Below, piece by piece: positions 26,919 through 36,660 of a DNA stretch of 64,000 nt. The stretch is taken from assembly GCF_009192945.1 (NCBI RefSeq), contig NZ_NSET01000036.1, positions 1 through 64,000 on the forward strand, written 5' to 3'. The position numbers and the translations under genes were made by a program. Each line of letters opens with the position of its first letter. The stretch's first letter is position 1. Under the pieces are notes generated by a model. That model worked only from the letters and a program-made list of their open reading frames with translations. It was not told the DNA's origin and did no database searches. The DNA is from Xanthomonas maliensis (GTDB lineage Bacteria; Pseudomonadota; Gammaproteobacteria; Xanthomonadales; Xanthomonadaceae).

Positions 26919-28565
26919 GTGGGCGACAAGTACGTCCAGCGTGAGTGGCAACCCCACGAAAAGCCGACCCTGCCGGGCTCGGCATCCACACCGTTGCACC
27001 CGACCCGCCGGCGCATCCAGTACGGCCTGGTCGGGGCGGTGGTGGCGCTGACCGGCGGCTTGAGCAATGCGCTGGTCACCGCCAACCTGCCTTATCTGCA
27101 GGGCGCGCTGGGGGCCTACGCCACCGAAATGGCCTGGCTGCCGGCCGCATACGTGATGACCAACGTGTCGGCCAATCTGTTGCTGGTGAAGTTCCGCCAG
27201 CAGTTCGGCCTGCGGCTGTTCACCGAGATCTTCCTGGCCCTGTACGCGCTGATCGCCTTCGCCCATCTGTTCGTGCACAACCTGAGCTCGGCGATCGCCG
27301 TGCGCGCCGCGCACGGCCTGGTCGGCGCAGCGCTCACCTCGCTGGGGCTGTACTACGTGATCCAGGCGTTTCCGGGCAAATATCGGCTCAAGGCGGTGGT
27401 CGCCGGGCTGGGGTTGAGCCAGCTGGCATTGCCGCTGGCACGGGTGTTTTCCACCGACCTGCTGGAATTCGGCCAGTGGCAGGGCCTGTATGTGTTCGAA
27501 TTCGGCCTGGCGGTGTTTGCGCTGGCCTGCGTGCTGGCGCTGAAGCTGCCGCCGGGCGATCGCTACCGGGTGTTCGAGAAGCTGGACTTCGTCACCTTCG
27601 TGCTGTTCAGTGCCGGCACCGCCGGACTGGCCGCTGTGCTGTCGCTGGGGCGACTGCTGTGGTGGACCAGCACCCCGTGGCTGGGCGTGGTGCTGGCAAC
27701 GTCCATCGCCCTGCTGTGCGCCGCCGCCTGGATCGAGCATTACCGCCGCAACCCGATGATCAACACGCGCTGGCTGGCCAGCGGCGACATGCTGCGGCTG
27801 GGCCTGGCGATCCTGCTGATCCGGCTGGTGCTGTCCGAGCAGAGCACTGGCGCGATCGGCTTCTTCCAGACCCTGGGGCTGGCGAACACGCAGTTGCAGA
27901 CGCTGTTCGCGCTGATGTTGCTGGGTGCGATCTGCGGTGTGGCCGCCAGCGCGGCGCTGATCAACCCGCTGCGCGTCACCGAGCATCTGATCGTTGCGGT
28001 CACCGCGATCTGCATCGGTTGCTTCATGGACGCCGATGCCACCAGCCAGACCCGTCCCGAGCAGATGTATCTCAGCCAGTTTCTGCTGGCGTTCGGCAGC
28101 ACGTTCTTCGTCGGCCCGGCGATGATCGCCGGCATTGGCCGGGTCATCACCCAGCCGCGCAACCTGATCAGCTTCATCGTGCTGTTCGGCATGGCGCAGA
28201 ACCTTGGCGGTCTGCTCGGCAGCGCGTTGCTCGGCAGTGTGCAGGTCGTACGCGAGAAATACCATTCCAGCCAATTGGTCGAGCACCTGGTGCTGAGCGA
28301 TCCGCAAGTGGCTGCGCGCGTCCAGGCCTATGCCGGTGCCTACGCCGGTGTCATCGGCGATCCGGCGCTGCGGCAGGCCCAGGGCGTGCGCACGCTGGGC
28401 AGCGTCGCCACCCGCGAGGCCAACGTGCTCGCCTATAACGACGTCTTCCTGTTGATCGGCTGGATCGCGATCGCCACCGCGCTGTGGATCCTCTCCGTGC
28501 TGCTGTGGCGGCGCTATCGCCGCCCGTCGCCCCCGTCATCGCCGCCCGTCACTGCCCGCCCATGA
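26919..28565 (+). CDS. MFS transporter, EmrB/DHA2-like drug efflux
   Basis: The 548-residue membrane protein has about fourteen hydrophobic segments and the DHA2-type arrangement, including [14 protein letters not shown]-like residues after the first loop. It is followed, with an ATGA overlap, by a HlyD-family adaptor, so the two should form an EmrAB-like pump that exports drugs or metabolites across the envelope with an outer-membrane channel supplied elsewhere. The start is a GTG at 26919. The C terminus is rich in Pro, Ser and Arg. Confidence 0.86.
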   Translation: MGDKYVQREWQPHEKPTLPGSASTPLHPTRRRIQYGLVGAVVALTGGLSNALVTANLPYLQGALGAYATEMAWLPAAYVMTNVSANLLLVKFRQQFGLRLFTEIFLALYALIAFAHLFVHNLSSAIAVRAAHGLVGAALTSLGLYYVIQAFPGKYRLKAVVAGLGLSQLALPLARVFSTDLLEFGQWQGLYVFEFGLAVFALACVLALKLPPGDRYRVFEKLDFVTFVLFSAGTAGLAAVLSLGRLLWWTSTPWLGVVLATSIALLCAAAWIEHYRRNPMINTRWLASGDMLRLGLAILLIRLVLSEQSTGAIGFFQTLGLANTQLQTLFALMLLGAICGVAASAALINPLRVTEHLIVAVTAICIGCFMDADATSQTRPEQMYLSQFLLAFGSTFFVGPAMIAGIGRVITQPRNLISFIVLFGMAQNLGGLLGSALLGSVQVVREKYHSSQLVEHLVLSDPQVAARVQAYAGAYAGVIGDPALRQAQGVRTLGSVATREANVLAYNDVFLLIGWIAIATALWILSVLLWRRYRRPSPPSSPPVTARP

Positions 28566-29644
28566 ATACACCTGCGCCGTCCACCCCCACCGTCGATCAC
28601 GCCCGCCGCCGCAAGCGCCGCCTGACCGGTGCCATCGGCTTTGGTGGCGTCGCACTGCTGGGCGTGGCGGTGGTGCTGTACGCCTGGCGACTGCCGCCCT
28701 TCACCAGCAGCGTGCAGCGGACCGAGAATGCCCTGGTGCATGGCCAGGTCACGGTGATCGCGCCGCAGGTCAGCGGCTATGTCACCGCCGTTCCGGTGCA
28801 GGACTTCGCCCACGTCAAACGTGGCCAGGTGCTGGCGCAGATCGACCAGCGCATCTATGCCCAGCAAGTGGCGCAGGCGCAGGCGCAAGTGCAGACCGCG
28901 CAAGCCAACCTGGCCAACTGGGAACAGCAGCGGCATAGCGCCGAGGTCAGCGTTGCCCAGCAACGCGCCAGCTTGCAGAGCAACCAGGCGCAGCGCGACC
29001 GTACGCATGCGGCATATACCCGCACCCGGCAACTGGCCGATCAACGCCTGGTGTCGGCGCAGGATCGCGACACCGCATTCGCGGCGCGTGCGCAGGCCGA
29101 TGCGGGCGTCGCGCAGGCGCAGGCAGCGGTGCAGGCGGCCGAGGAAAATGCGCGCAGCGTGACCGTCAACCGCGCGGCGCTGGAAGCGGCGGTCGCCAGT
29201 GCGCAGGCAGCGCTGCAGCTGGCGCAGATCAATCTGGACAACACCCGCATCCTGGCCCCGCGCGCTGGCCAGCTCGGCCAACTCGGTGTGCGCGAAGGCG
29301 CCTACGTCACCAACGGCACGCAACTGATGGCGCTGGTGCCCGACACGCTGTGGGTGGTCGCCAACTTCAAGGAAACCCAGATGGCCGACATGCGCGTCGG
29401 CCAGCGTGCCAGTTTTACCGTCGATGCGCTGGATGGTGCGCGCCTGCAAGGGCGGGTGCAGGACATCTCGCCGGCGGCCGGCTCGGAATTCAGCGTGCTG
29501 CCGGCCGACAATGCCACCGGCAACTTCGTCAAGATCGCCCAACGCATCCCGGTGCGGATCAGCGTCGAGCCGGGCCAGTCGCTGGCGGCACGCTTGCGTC
29601 CTGGCATGTCGGTGGTGGTGGCGGTCGAGACCGCGGTCGACTGA
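28562..29644 (+). CDS. HlyD/EmrA-family periplasmic adaptor
   Basis: The 360-residue protein has one N-terminal transmembrane segment (about residues 22-42), a biotinyl-lipoyl domain (VSGYVTAVPVQDFAHVKRGQ), a long Ala/Gln-rich coiled coil (residues 95-225) and a beta-barrel domain (NFKETQMADMRVGQ). It bridges the MFS pump of the preceding gene to an outer-membrane exit duct. Start and stop of the pair overlap (ATGA). Confidence 0.9.
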   Translation: MNTPAPSTPTVDHARRRKRRLTGAIGFGGVALLGVAVVLYAWRLPPFTSSVQRTENALVHGQVTVIAPQVSGYVTAVPVQDFAHVKRGQVLAQIDQRIYAQQVAQAQAQVQTAQANLANWEQQRHSAEVSVAQQRASLQSNQAQRDRTHAAYTRTRQLADQRLVSAQDRDTAFAARAQADAGVAQAQAAVQAAEENARSVTVNRAALEAAVASAQAALQLAQINLDNTRILAPRAGQLGQLGVREGAYVTNGTQLMALVPDTLWVVANFKETQMADMRVGQRASFTVDALDGARLQGRVQDISPAAGSEFSVLPADNATGNFVKIAQRIPVRISVEPGQSLAARLRPGMSVVVAVETAVD

Positions 29645-29669
29645 GCCGAGCAACCGCTATCATGCAGGC

Positions 29670-30170
29670 ATGCGCGCCACGCCCACCGACCTGCACTGGC
29701 AGTGCCTGACCTTCGCCGAGCTGAGCACCGCCCAGCTCTATGCGCTGCTGCAGCTGCGTAGCGCGGTGTTCGTGGTCGAGCAGCGCTGCGCCTACACCGA
29801 GCTGGACGGCAAGGACCCGCTGCCAGGCGTGGCGCACCTGCTCGGATCGACCGCCGACGGCAGTCTGATCGCCTACCTGCGGGTGCTGCCGCCGGGACTG
29901 GTCGCGCCGGAGCCGGCCATCGGCCGCGTGGTCATCGCGAACCGCCAGCGTGGCGGCGGGCTCGGCCACCGGCTGATGTGCGAAGGCCTGCGGCAGGTGC
30001 AGGCGCGCTGGCCCGACACTGCCATCCAACTCGACGCCCAGGCCCATCTGCAGACGTTCTACGCCGCCCATGGGTTCGCATCGTCCTCCGCGCCGCACCT
30101 GGAGGATGGCATCCCCCACATCACGATGCGGCGTGCCGCCGCCCGTGCACCCGAGGAACCTGCTGCATGA
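29670..30170 (+). CDS. GNAT family acetyltransferase, ElaA-like
   Basis: The 166-residue protein has the ElaA pattern LRSAVFVVEQRCAYTELDGKD near the N terminus and the acetyl-CoA-binding RVVIANRQRGGGLGHRLM. The natural substrate of ElaA proteins is not established. It overlaps the next gene by four bases. Confidence 0.85.
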   Translation: MRATPTDLHWQCLTFAELSTAQLYALLQLRSAVFVVEQRCAYTELDGKDPLPGVAHLLGSTADGSLIAYLRVLPPGLVAPEPAIGRVVIANRQRGGGLGHRLMCEGLRQVQARWPDTAIQLDAQAHLQTFYAAHGFASSSAPHLEDGIPHITMRRAAARAPEEPAA

Positions 30171-30622
30171 TCGCCACCCCCGACTATCGCGCCCTGCTCG
30201 ACACCGCCATCGCCGAAGCTCGCCAGGGTCTGGCCGAAGGCGGCATTCCGATCGGCGCGGCGCTGTACCACACCGATGGCCGGCTGCTCGGCTGTGGACA
30301 CAATCGCCGCGTGCAGGAGAACGACCCGTCGGTGCACGGCGAGACCGACGCCTTCCGCAAGGCCGGCCGGCAACGCCGCTACCGCGACACCATCATGGTC
30401 ACCACGCTGGCACCGTGCTGGTACTGCAGTGGCCTGGTTCGCCAGTTCAATATCGGCACGGTGGTGGTCGGCGAGTCGGTTACCTTCCAGGGCGGGATCG
30501 AGTGGCTGCGCGCGCACGGTGTCACCGTGATCGATCTACACAGCCAGGAATGCATCGACCTGTTGGGCGGCTATATCGCCGCCAACCCCGCGATCTGGAA
30601 CGAGGACATCGGCGAGGACTGA
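30167..30622 (+). CDS. Nucleoside/cytosine deaminase family protein
   Basis: This 151-residue zinc deaminase has the catalytic HGETDA (zinc His and proton-shuttle Glu) and PCWYCSG (two zinc Cys), the arrangement of yeast-type cytosine deaminase. It would deaminate cytosine or a related base; guanine or a modified base is possible. The start is fixed by the ATGA overlap with the acetyltransferase gene. Confidence 0.85.
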   Translation: MIATPDYRALLDTAIAEARQGLAEGGIPIGAALYHTDGRLLGCGHNRRVQENDPSVHGETDAFRKAGRQRRYRDTIMVTTLAPCWYCSGLVRQFNIGTVVVGESVTFQGGIEWLRAHGVTVIDLHSQECIDLLGGYIAANPAIWNEDIGED

Positions 30623-30696
30623 ACCCCCGGCCCGACTGTCAACAAGCGTTGACATGCCCGGCGCTACGCTCGCGCTTTGCCCGAGGAGCGGTGTCG

Positions 30697-30990
30697 ATGG
30701 CAGCAACAGGGGGGAGCGGCGCGTTCGGCGTCGCAGTGCAGTCGATCGTGGTCGAGCGCAGCGACAGCGCCCTGCCGGCCGCGGCGACAGTGGAGCCGGG
30801 TCTGCACGCAGTCGCGCAGCTGCCGAGCGAAGCAAGCAACGCGGCGAGCATGACACCCACGGCCGCGTTGCTGGGTGCGGCCCTGCCGACCACGACGCCT
30901 GCCGCACACGCGGCCGATGCCGCCTACGCGCAACTGCGCACCACCTTGCTGCAACGCTATAGCGCCAGCCTGCGCTCGGCGACGCGCTAA
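30697..30990 (+). CDS. Small hypothetical protein, Ala-rich
   Basis: This 97-residue frame starts with ATG nine bases after a strong GAGGAG (30682-30687). The product is Ala/Thr/Ser-rich with no recognised domain, signal or membrane segment. The ribosome binding site supports translation; composition alone would not. Confidence 0.45.
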   Translation: MAATGGSGAFGVAVQSIVVERSDSALPAAATVEPGLHAVAQLPSEASNAASMTPTAALLGAALPTTTPAAHAADAAYAQLRTTLLQRYSASLRSATR

Positions 30991-31012
30991 GCAAAGCACC
31001 CTTGATACGCAA

Positions 31013-31035
31013 CAGGCCCACCGGGTGGGGGCCTG
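31013..31035. terminator. Hairpin between convergent genes
   Basis: CAGGCCCACC pairs with GGTGGGGGCCTG, with a two-G bulge and almost no loop, in the gap between the small plus-strand frame and the 3' end of hslU. No T-tract follows, so it is only a possible bidirectional terminator. Confidence 0.3.
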
Positions 31036-31073
31036 CCGTGGTGCGGATGCGGTGATGCGAACGCGTCGCGCCG

Positions 31074-32441
31074 TCAGAGAATGTAGCGGCTCAAATCCGG
31101 ATCCTTCACCAGCTCGCCCAGCTGGGCGTCTACATACGCCGCATCGATCGTGATGCTCTGGCCATCGCGATCCGGCGCCTCGTAGCTGAGCGCATCGAGC
31201 AGACGCTCCAGCACCGTATGCAGGCGACGGGCACCGATGTTTTCCTGCCGCTCGTTGACCTGCGCGGCGATCTCCGCCAGCCGGTCGACCGCGTCGCTGC
31301 CGAACTGCAGGCTCACGCCTTCGGTCTGCAACAAGGCCTCGTATTGCTTGATCAGCGCCGCCTTCGGCTCGGTGAGGATGCGCACGAAATCGGCCTTGCT
31401 CAGCGCGGTCAGTTCCACCCGGATCGGGAAGCGACCCTGCAGTTCCGGAATCAGGTCGCTGGGCTTGGCCAGATGGAACGCGCCGGATGCGATGAACAGG
31501 ATATGGTCGGTCTTGACCGTACCGTACTTGGTCGACACGTTGGAGCCTTCCACCAGCGGCAGCAGATCGCGCTGCACGCCCTCGCGACTGACATCGCCGC
31601 CGGACGCACCGGCTTCGCCACGCTTTGCGACCTTGTCGATTTCGTCGATGAAGACGATGCCGTGCTGCTCGCAGGCTTCGATCGCCGCGGTGCGGATATC
31701 GTCCTCGTTGACCAGCTTGCCGGCCTCTTCTTCGATCAGCAGCGGGCGCGCCGCCTTGATGGTGAGCTTGCGCTTTTGCGACTTGCCGCCCCCCAGGTTG
31801 GAGAACATTTGCCGCAGCTGCTGGCCCATCTCCTCCATGCCCGGCGGGGTCATGATGTCCATGCTGGTGTTGACCGAGACTTCGAGCTCGATCTCGCGCT
31901 CGTCCAGCTCGCCGTTGCGCAGCATGCGGCGGAACTTGATGCGGGTGTCGTTGTCCTGCGCGGATGGCTCGTTGCGCGCGGCCTCCGGATCGAAACCGAT
32001 GCCGCCGCTGCGGCGTGGCAGCAAGGCATCCAGAATGCGGTCCTCGGCACGCTCCTCGGCCTGGGTGCGCACGCGCACCTTGGCCTGCTCGCGATGCAGC
32101 TTGACGGCGGTATCGGCCAGGTCGCGAATGATCTGCTCGACGTCCTTGCCCACGTATCCCACCTCGGTGAAGCGGGTCGCTTCGACCTTGACGAACGGCG
32201 CATTGGCCAGCGTGGCCAGACGCCGGGCGATCTCGGTCTTGCCGACGCCGGTCGGGCCGATCATCAGGATGTTCTTGGGCATGACTTCGTTGCGCAACTC
32301 TTCAGGCAGCTGCATGCGACGCCAGCGATTGCGCAGCGCGATGGCGACTGCGCGCTTGGCATCGTGCTGACCGACGATATGGCGATCCAGTTCCTGCACG
32401 ATCTCGCGCGGGGTCATGGTGGAAGTGTCGGGAGTGGGCAT
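31074..32441 (-). CDS. hslU: ATP-dependent protease ATPase subunit HslU
   Basis: The 455-residue AAA+ unfoldase has Walker A GPTGVGKT, Walker [10 protein letters not shown], an I domain, and the C-terminal docking tail DLSRYIL that inserts into HslV. It unfolds substrates for HslV degradation during heat and envelope stress. The N terminus ([17 protein letters not shown]) is the family standard; the ATG at 32441 adds eight residues before it. It follows hslV on the same strand. Confidence 0.97.
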   Translation of the reverse strand: MPTPDTSTMTPREIVQELDRHIVGQHDAKRAVAIALRNRWRRMQLPEELRNEVMPKNILMIGPTGVGKTEIARRLATLANAPFVKVEATRFTEVGYVGKDVEQIIRDLADTAVKLHREQAKVRVRTQAEERAEDRILDALLPRRSGGIGFDPEAARNEPSAQDNDTRIKFRRMLRNGELDEREIELEVSVNTSMDIMTPPGMEEMGQQLRQMFSNLGGGKSQKRKLTIKAARPLLIEEEAGKLVNEDDIRTAAIEACEQHGIVFIDEIDKVAKRGEAGASGGDVSREGVQRDLLPLVEGSNVSTKYGTVKTDHILFIASGAFHLAKPSDLIPELQGRFPIRVELTALSKADFVRILTEPKAALIKQYEALLQTEGVSLQFGSDAVDRLAEIAAQVNERQENIGARRLHTVLERLLDALSYEAPDRDGQSITIDAAYVDAQLGELVKDPDLSRYIL

Positions 32442-32537
32442 GAGAGTGAGAATGAGAGAAAGCGAAAGGGAACGATCGATACCTGTCCGGCGGACGGATG
32501 CGGGGCGCTCAACGCATTCCCGCACCCGATGCGCGCA

Positions 32538-33089
32538 TCACAGCTCTTCGACCACCACGTTGCGATTGGTGTAGATGCAGATATCGCCGGCGATGCCGAT
32601 CGCCTCGCTGGCGATCGTGCGGGCATCCAGGGCGGTATGCGCCAGCAGCGCGCGTGCGGCCGACAGTGCATACGAGCCACCCGAGCCGATGGCGATGATG
32701 CCGTCTTCCGGCTCGATCACATCGCCGGTGCCGCTGATGATCAGCGAGGTCTCCTTGTCGGCGACGGCCAGCAAGGCCTCGAGCTTGCCGAGGCGGCGCT
32801 CGGTGCGCCAGTCCTTGGCCAGTTCCACCGCCGCGCGGGTGAGCTGGCCGTGCTTGTCCAGCTTGGCCTCGAACAACTCGAACAAGGTAAAGGCATCGGC
32901 GGCGGCACCGGCAAAGCCGGCCAGCACCTGGCCCTCGCGGCCTAGCCGACGCACTTTGCGCGCATTGCCCTTCATGACCGTATGGCCAAGGGTGACCTGT
33001 CCATCGCCGGCCACGGCGACATGTCCATCGCGACGGACCGACACGATGGTGGTGGCGTGAACGACGTTGGGGTTCTGGCTGGGGTCCAT
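32538..33089 (-). CDS. hslV: ATP-dependent protease proteolytic subunit HslV
   Basis: The 183-residue N-terminal-threonine protease has a short propeptide ending in HA, then [10 protein letters not shown], making Thr13 the catalytic nucleophile after processing. It then continues with the conserved GDGQVTLG and [11 protein letters not shown]. It forms the double hexamer core of the HslUV protease. It lies 96 bases upstream of hslU. Confidence 0.97.
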   Translation of the reverse strand: MDPSQNPNVVHATTIVSVRRDGHVAVAGDGQVTLGHTVMKGNARKVRRLGREGQVLAGFAGAAADAFTLFELFEAKLDKHGQLTRAAVELAKDWRTERRLGKLEALLAVADKETSLIISGTGDVIEPEDGIIAIGSGGSYALSAARALLAHTALDARTIASEAIGIAGDICIYTNRNVVVEEL

Positions 33090-33249
33090 GGGTCCTCCGG
33101 GGTTTCCCAAGAGGTGGGGACGCGGCTGGGCGGTTCAAGCGCGTGCGACCACCGACCGCAGGTGCGTGCCCTTGCGATGGTTCAGCACGCTGCTCGATGG
33201 CGTGCTGCAGCGGCACCGGCGCACGTCAACGTGGCCACCGGCACGACGC

Positions 33250-34137
33250 TCAGCCCGCGTCCTTCTTGCGGCGCGCGCGTGGATGCGCCGCGTCGTAGAC
33301 CTTGGCCAGGTGCTGGAAATCCAGGTGGGTATAGATCTGCGTGGTGGCGATGTCGGCATGACCGAGCAGTTCCTGCACGCCGCGCAGATCGCCGGACGAT
33401 TCGAGGATATGGCTGGCGAAACTATGCCGCAGCATATGCGGATGCACATGCTTGAACATGCCCTGGCGCAGGGCCAGCTGCTTGATGCGCAGCTGTACCG
33501 CGCGCTGCGACAACGCACCGCCGCCCCGCCCCGGGAAGACATGGGCGTCTGCCTCAGCGGAACGTTCCTGCCGCCAGGCGCGCAGTGCCGCGACCGCATG
33601 CCGGCCCACCGGCACCAGCCGCTGCTTGCCGCCCTTGCCATCGACCAGCACCAGCGCGCTGTCCAGATCCAGCGCGCGCCAGCGTAGCGCGCACAGCTCG
33701 CTGAGTCGCAGGCCGGAGGAATAGAACAGTTCCAGCAAGGCCCGATCGCGCAGGCCCAGCGGCGCATCGGTCGGCACCTCGACCAGGCGCACGGCTTCAT
33801 CGGCATCGAGGACCTGTGGCAGCTTGCGCGGCGCCTTGGGCGCGCGCAGCGCCGCGGCCGGGCTGCTGGCGATGTGGCCATTCCTGAGCAACCAGGCGTA
33901 GAAGCTGCGACACGCCGACAGGCGCCGCTGCAGACTCTTCGGCGACAGCCCGCGGCGGTGTTCGGCCGCCACGAACTGGCGCAAGTGGGCGCTGTCCAGC
34001 GTCAGCACACCCAGCCCAGCCTGCTCGTCGACCCAGGCCTGCAGTGCCGCCAGGTCGCGCTGATACGCATCGAGCGTGTGCGCCGACATCTGGCGCTCGA
34101 CCTGCAGATGCGACAGGAAGGCGGCGATGGTGGGCAT
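33250..34137 (-). CDS. xerC: Tyrosine recombinase XerC
   Basis: This 295-residue recombinase resolves chromosome dimers at dif with XerD. It has the N-terminal SAM-like DNA-binding domain and the catalytic set: Arg in [24 protein letters not shown], and the nucleophile Tyr in TQIYTHLD. The C terminus is Arg/Lys-rich. It sits downstream of dapF and DUF484, the usual place for housekeeping xerC, so it is not evidence of a mobile element. Confidence 0.95.
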   Translation of the reverse strand: MPTIAAFLSHLQVERQMSAHTLDAYQRDLAALQAWVDEQAGLGVLTLDSAHLRQFVAAEHRRGLSPKSLQRRLSACRSFYAWLLRNGHIASSPAAALRAPKAPRKLPQVLDADEAVRLVEVPTDAPLGLRDRALLELFYSSGLRLSELCALRWRALDLDSALVLVDGKGGKQRLVPVGRHAVAALRAWRQERSAEADAHVFPGRGGGALSQRAVQLRIKQLALRQGMFKHVHPHMLRHSFASHILESSGDLRGVQELLGHADIATTQIYTHLDFQHLAKVYDAAHPRARRKKDAG

Positions 34138-34185
34138 CAGCGAGCGCCGACGGAACGCGCCAGCCTCAGCGTTGCCATGCCCCGG

Positions 34186-34857
34186 TTACGCATCGAAGCG
34201 CCGCAGAGCCACTGCCAGCGATTCGCCCATCATGCGCAGGAACAACGTGCCCATGCCGGGATAGAACCGGTTTGGATCGCTGCTGCCGACGGCGATCAGC
34301 CCCAGTCCCGGCAGCGGCAACAACGCGGTGGACTGCACCTCGCCGGCACGTTCGCCATAGAGCAAGGCATGCTTGTCGGCATGCAGGCGGCCGCAGATCG
34401 GCTCGCCATCGGCTAGACAGTCGCGGAACGGCGCCAGCCGCGCATCGTCCGCGGCGATCACCTGCAACCAATCGGCCTGTACGCCGTCAACCGGCTGCAG
34501 CAGCACCAGCCGCACCAGCTCGCCATTGAAGTCCTCTGCCAGCGAGGCGGCCATGGCACGCACGGTGTCGGCCGGCGTGCGCTGGCGCATCAGCGCCAGG
34601 GTCAATTGGTGGGTGCGCACGGCCAGCCGCTCGTTGACCTGCGCATTGGCCGCCAGTTCCTGCAACCGCCGCGACAGCTCGCGGTTCTTGTCGCGCAGCA
34701 CTTCCAGTTGATAGGTCGCCAGCGACGCGGTCGGGCCGTCGTCGCGCGGCACCAGCAGGGTCAGTGCCAGATCAGGAAATTGCTTGAGAAAGGTGGGATG
34801 GCGGCGCAACCAGGCCGCCACATCGTGTGCGCCCAGCTTGTCCAGGTTCTCGCTCAT
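34186..34857 (-). CDS. DUF484 family protein
   Basis: The 223-residue protein has the N-terminal [18 protein letters not shown] typical of DUF484, a short coiled coil, then a GAF-like domain. The function is unknown. It is constantly found between dapF and xerC in proteobacteria, as here. Its start overlaps the dapF stop by four bases. Confidence 0.92.
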   Translation of the reverse strand: MSENLDKLGAHDVAAWLRRHPTFLKQFPDLALTLLVPRDDGPTASLATYQLEVLRDKNRELSRRLQELAANAQVNERLAVRTHQLTLALMRQRTPADTVRAMAASLAEDFNGELVRLVLLQPVDGVQADWLQVIAADDARLAPFRDCLADGEPICGRLHADKHALLYGERAGEVQSTALLPLPGLGLIAVGSSDPNRFYPGMGTLFLRMMGESLAVALRRFDA

Positions 34858-35708
34858 GGGTTCCACTCTCCATCGAAGACGAACACCGCCGGGCCGGACA
34901 TCACCACCTGCTCGCCCTCGCCATCCCAACGGATGCGCAGGCTGCCGCCCGGCAGGGTCACCTGCACATCGTGCTCGACCCGGCGGCGGTGCATCAGCAC
35001 CACGGCTGCGGCGCAGGCACCGCTGCCGCAAGCCAGGGTCTCGCCGACGCCGCGCTCGTAGACCCGCAACTGCACATGGCCGGGGTCCACCACCTGGGCG
35101 AAACCGACATTGACCGACTCGGGAAACGCGGCGTGCTGTTGCATCAACAGGCCGACGCGCTCCACTGGCGCAGCATCCACGCGGCCGACTTCCAGCACGG
35201 CGTGCGGATTGCCCATCGACACCGCGCCAAACCGTACCGTCTCGCCTTGCAAGGGCAAGGCATATTCCTCGCGCGCGCGGGCGAAACCCGCCAACGGGAT
35301 GTGCGCCGGCTCGAACTGCGGCACGCCCATCGCCACGGCATAGTGCTGTGCGTCCAGGCGCTGCACCCGATGGGCGGTGAACGGGCTATCGATGACGAAG
35401 TCATCGCCCTGCGCGCCACCATCGCGGACCAACCAGGCCGCCACGCAGCGTGCACCGTTGCCGCACTGCTGCGACTGCGAGCCATCGGCATTCCAGATCC
35501 GGTAGGCGGCCACCGCCTCGCTGCTGCGCGGCGGCTCGATGGTCAGGATCTGATCGCAGCCGACGCCGAAGTGGCGGTCGGCCAGGCGCGCCGCCAACGC
35601 GGCATCCGGCGGTGCCATGCCGTGGCGCAGGTCCAGCACCACGAAATCGTTGCCGGCGCCATGCATCTTGGTGAAACGCAGGCGCCGATCGTCGCGCTCA
35701 GCGCTCAT
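34854..35708 (-). CDS. dapF: Diaminopimelate epimerase
   Basis: The 284-residue enzyme converts LL- to meso-diaminopimelate for lysine and peptidoglycan synthesis. Both catalytic cysteines are present, in QQCGNGARC and LACGSGACA. The N-terminal [13 protein letters not shown] is the family signature. Its start overlaps the lptM gene by eleven bases. Confidence 0.97.
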   Translation of the reverse strand: MSAERDDRRLRFTKMHGAGNDFVVLDLRHGMAPPDAALAARLADRHFGVGCDQILTIEPPRSSEAVAAYRIWNADGSQSQQCGNGARCVAAWLVRDGGAQGDDFVIDSPFTAHRVQRLDAQHYAVAMGVPQFEPAHIPLAGFARAREEYALPLQGETVRFGAVSMGNPHAVLEVGRVDAAPVERVGLLMQQHAAFPESVNVGFAQVVDPGHVQLRVYERGVGETLACGSGACAAAVVLMHRRRVEHDVQVTLPGGSLRIRWDGEGEQVVMSGPAVFVFDGEWNP

Positions 35709-35976
35709 TGCTGCTGCTGGCGGGCTGATCCTTGGCAGGCTGATCTTTGACGGGCGCCGGATCGCTGGCGTCGACCGGCGACGCCTGCACCGCCGGCACC
35801 TGCGCCTCGTCGACCGCTGGCTGCGGCGCGTCCGGTGGCTGCAGGACAGGCTGGGCTTCCACCGGCACCGGCTTCTGCGGCATCACCAGCGGGCCCTTGT
35901 TGCCGCAGGCGGCAAGCAGGACGAGGATCGCACTGACCAGTGCGAGGCGAACAACGGATCGGGACATCATGCTCAT
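35698..35976 (-). CDS. lptM: LptM-like small lipoprotein
   Basis: This 92-residue lipoprotein has the lipobox LLAAC followed directly by GNKGPL, the LptM/YifL signature; LptM assists assembly of the LptDE lipopolysaccharide translocon. The rest is a Pro/Ala-rich tail, longer than in E. coli. It lies just upstream of dapF, as in other gammaproteobacteria. Confidence 0.88.
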   Translation of the reverse strand: MSMMSRSVVRLALVSAILVLLAACGNKGPLVMPQKPVPVEAQPVLQPPDAPQPAVDEAQVPAVQASPVDASDPAPVKDQPAKDQPASSSNER

Positions 35977-36015
35977 GCACCCGAGTATAGCCAGAACACC
36001 CTGACCGCCGTGCGT

Positions 36016-36414
36016 TCAGGGCAGCGGGGCGGCGGCGCGCGGCGGCGGCTCCGGACGCAACCACAACCACAACGCCACCACCGCCATGCTGCCGATCGAC
36101 AGGCATTTGACCCACAGTACCGGGACGCACCACAGCATGATGCCCGCACACACGGCCATGGTCAGGCTGGCCATCCACTTGGCCTTGCGACTGACCGCAC
36201 GGTAGGTCTGCCACTCGACGATCGCCGGCCCGAAACGGGGATGCCCCAGCAGCCAGCGATGCAGACGCTCGGAGCCACGCGACGCGGCCCAGGCGGAAAT
36301 CAACACGAACACCGTGGTCGGCAGGCCCGGCACGAAGATGCCGACGATTCCGGTCGCCAGGCTGGCATAGGCCAGCAGCCACCACGCCCAGCGGAAACGA
36401 GTCGGTCGCGTCAT
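36016..36414 (-). CDS. DUF454 (YbaN-like) inner-membrane protein
   Basis: The 132-residue protein has three to four hydrophobic segments and the family pattern GIVGIFVPGLPTTVF followed by HRWLLGHPRFGP. Function is unknown. The start at 36414 fits the family N terminus. Confidence 0.85.
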   Translation of the reverse strand: MTRPTRFRWAWWLLAYASLATGIVGIFVPGLPTTVFVLISAWAASRGSERLHRWLLGHPRFGPAIVEWQTYRAVSRKAKWMASLTMAVCAGIMLWCVPVLWVKCLSIGSMAVVALWLWLRPEPPPRAAAPLP

Positions 36415-36660
36415 AGGCAGATGATACGGCCAGTGACACGCCGCGGTCGCAACCATGACGCCCGCCACGGGCGCGCATCGTCTCGCGCGCGCTGCTGCGG
36501 AATGGCTGCTTCAGCGTCTGCCGGCCGGAGGGCTGATTGCCGCCTTGGCAGTAAGCTGGCCCGCTGACCGGCCAGCGCAGGCACGCAGGATCGTCCCCAG
36601 GCCGTGGCCCTGCGCGTACTGCAGCAGTGCAGGGACTGCAGCGAGGCCCGTACCGGCGCC

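Noticed and set aside
26832-28307. Long 5' extension of the ubiE frame
   Set aside because: It runs antisense through the MFS gene; UbiE family length and start fit 26,831.
33250-34137. Tyrosine recombinase as a sign of a mobile element
   Set aside because: It is XerC in its standard housekeeping neighbourhood after dapF and DUF484.
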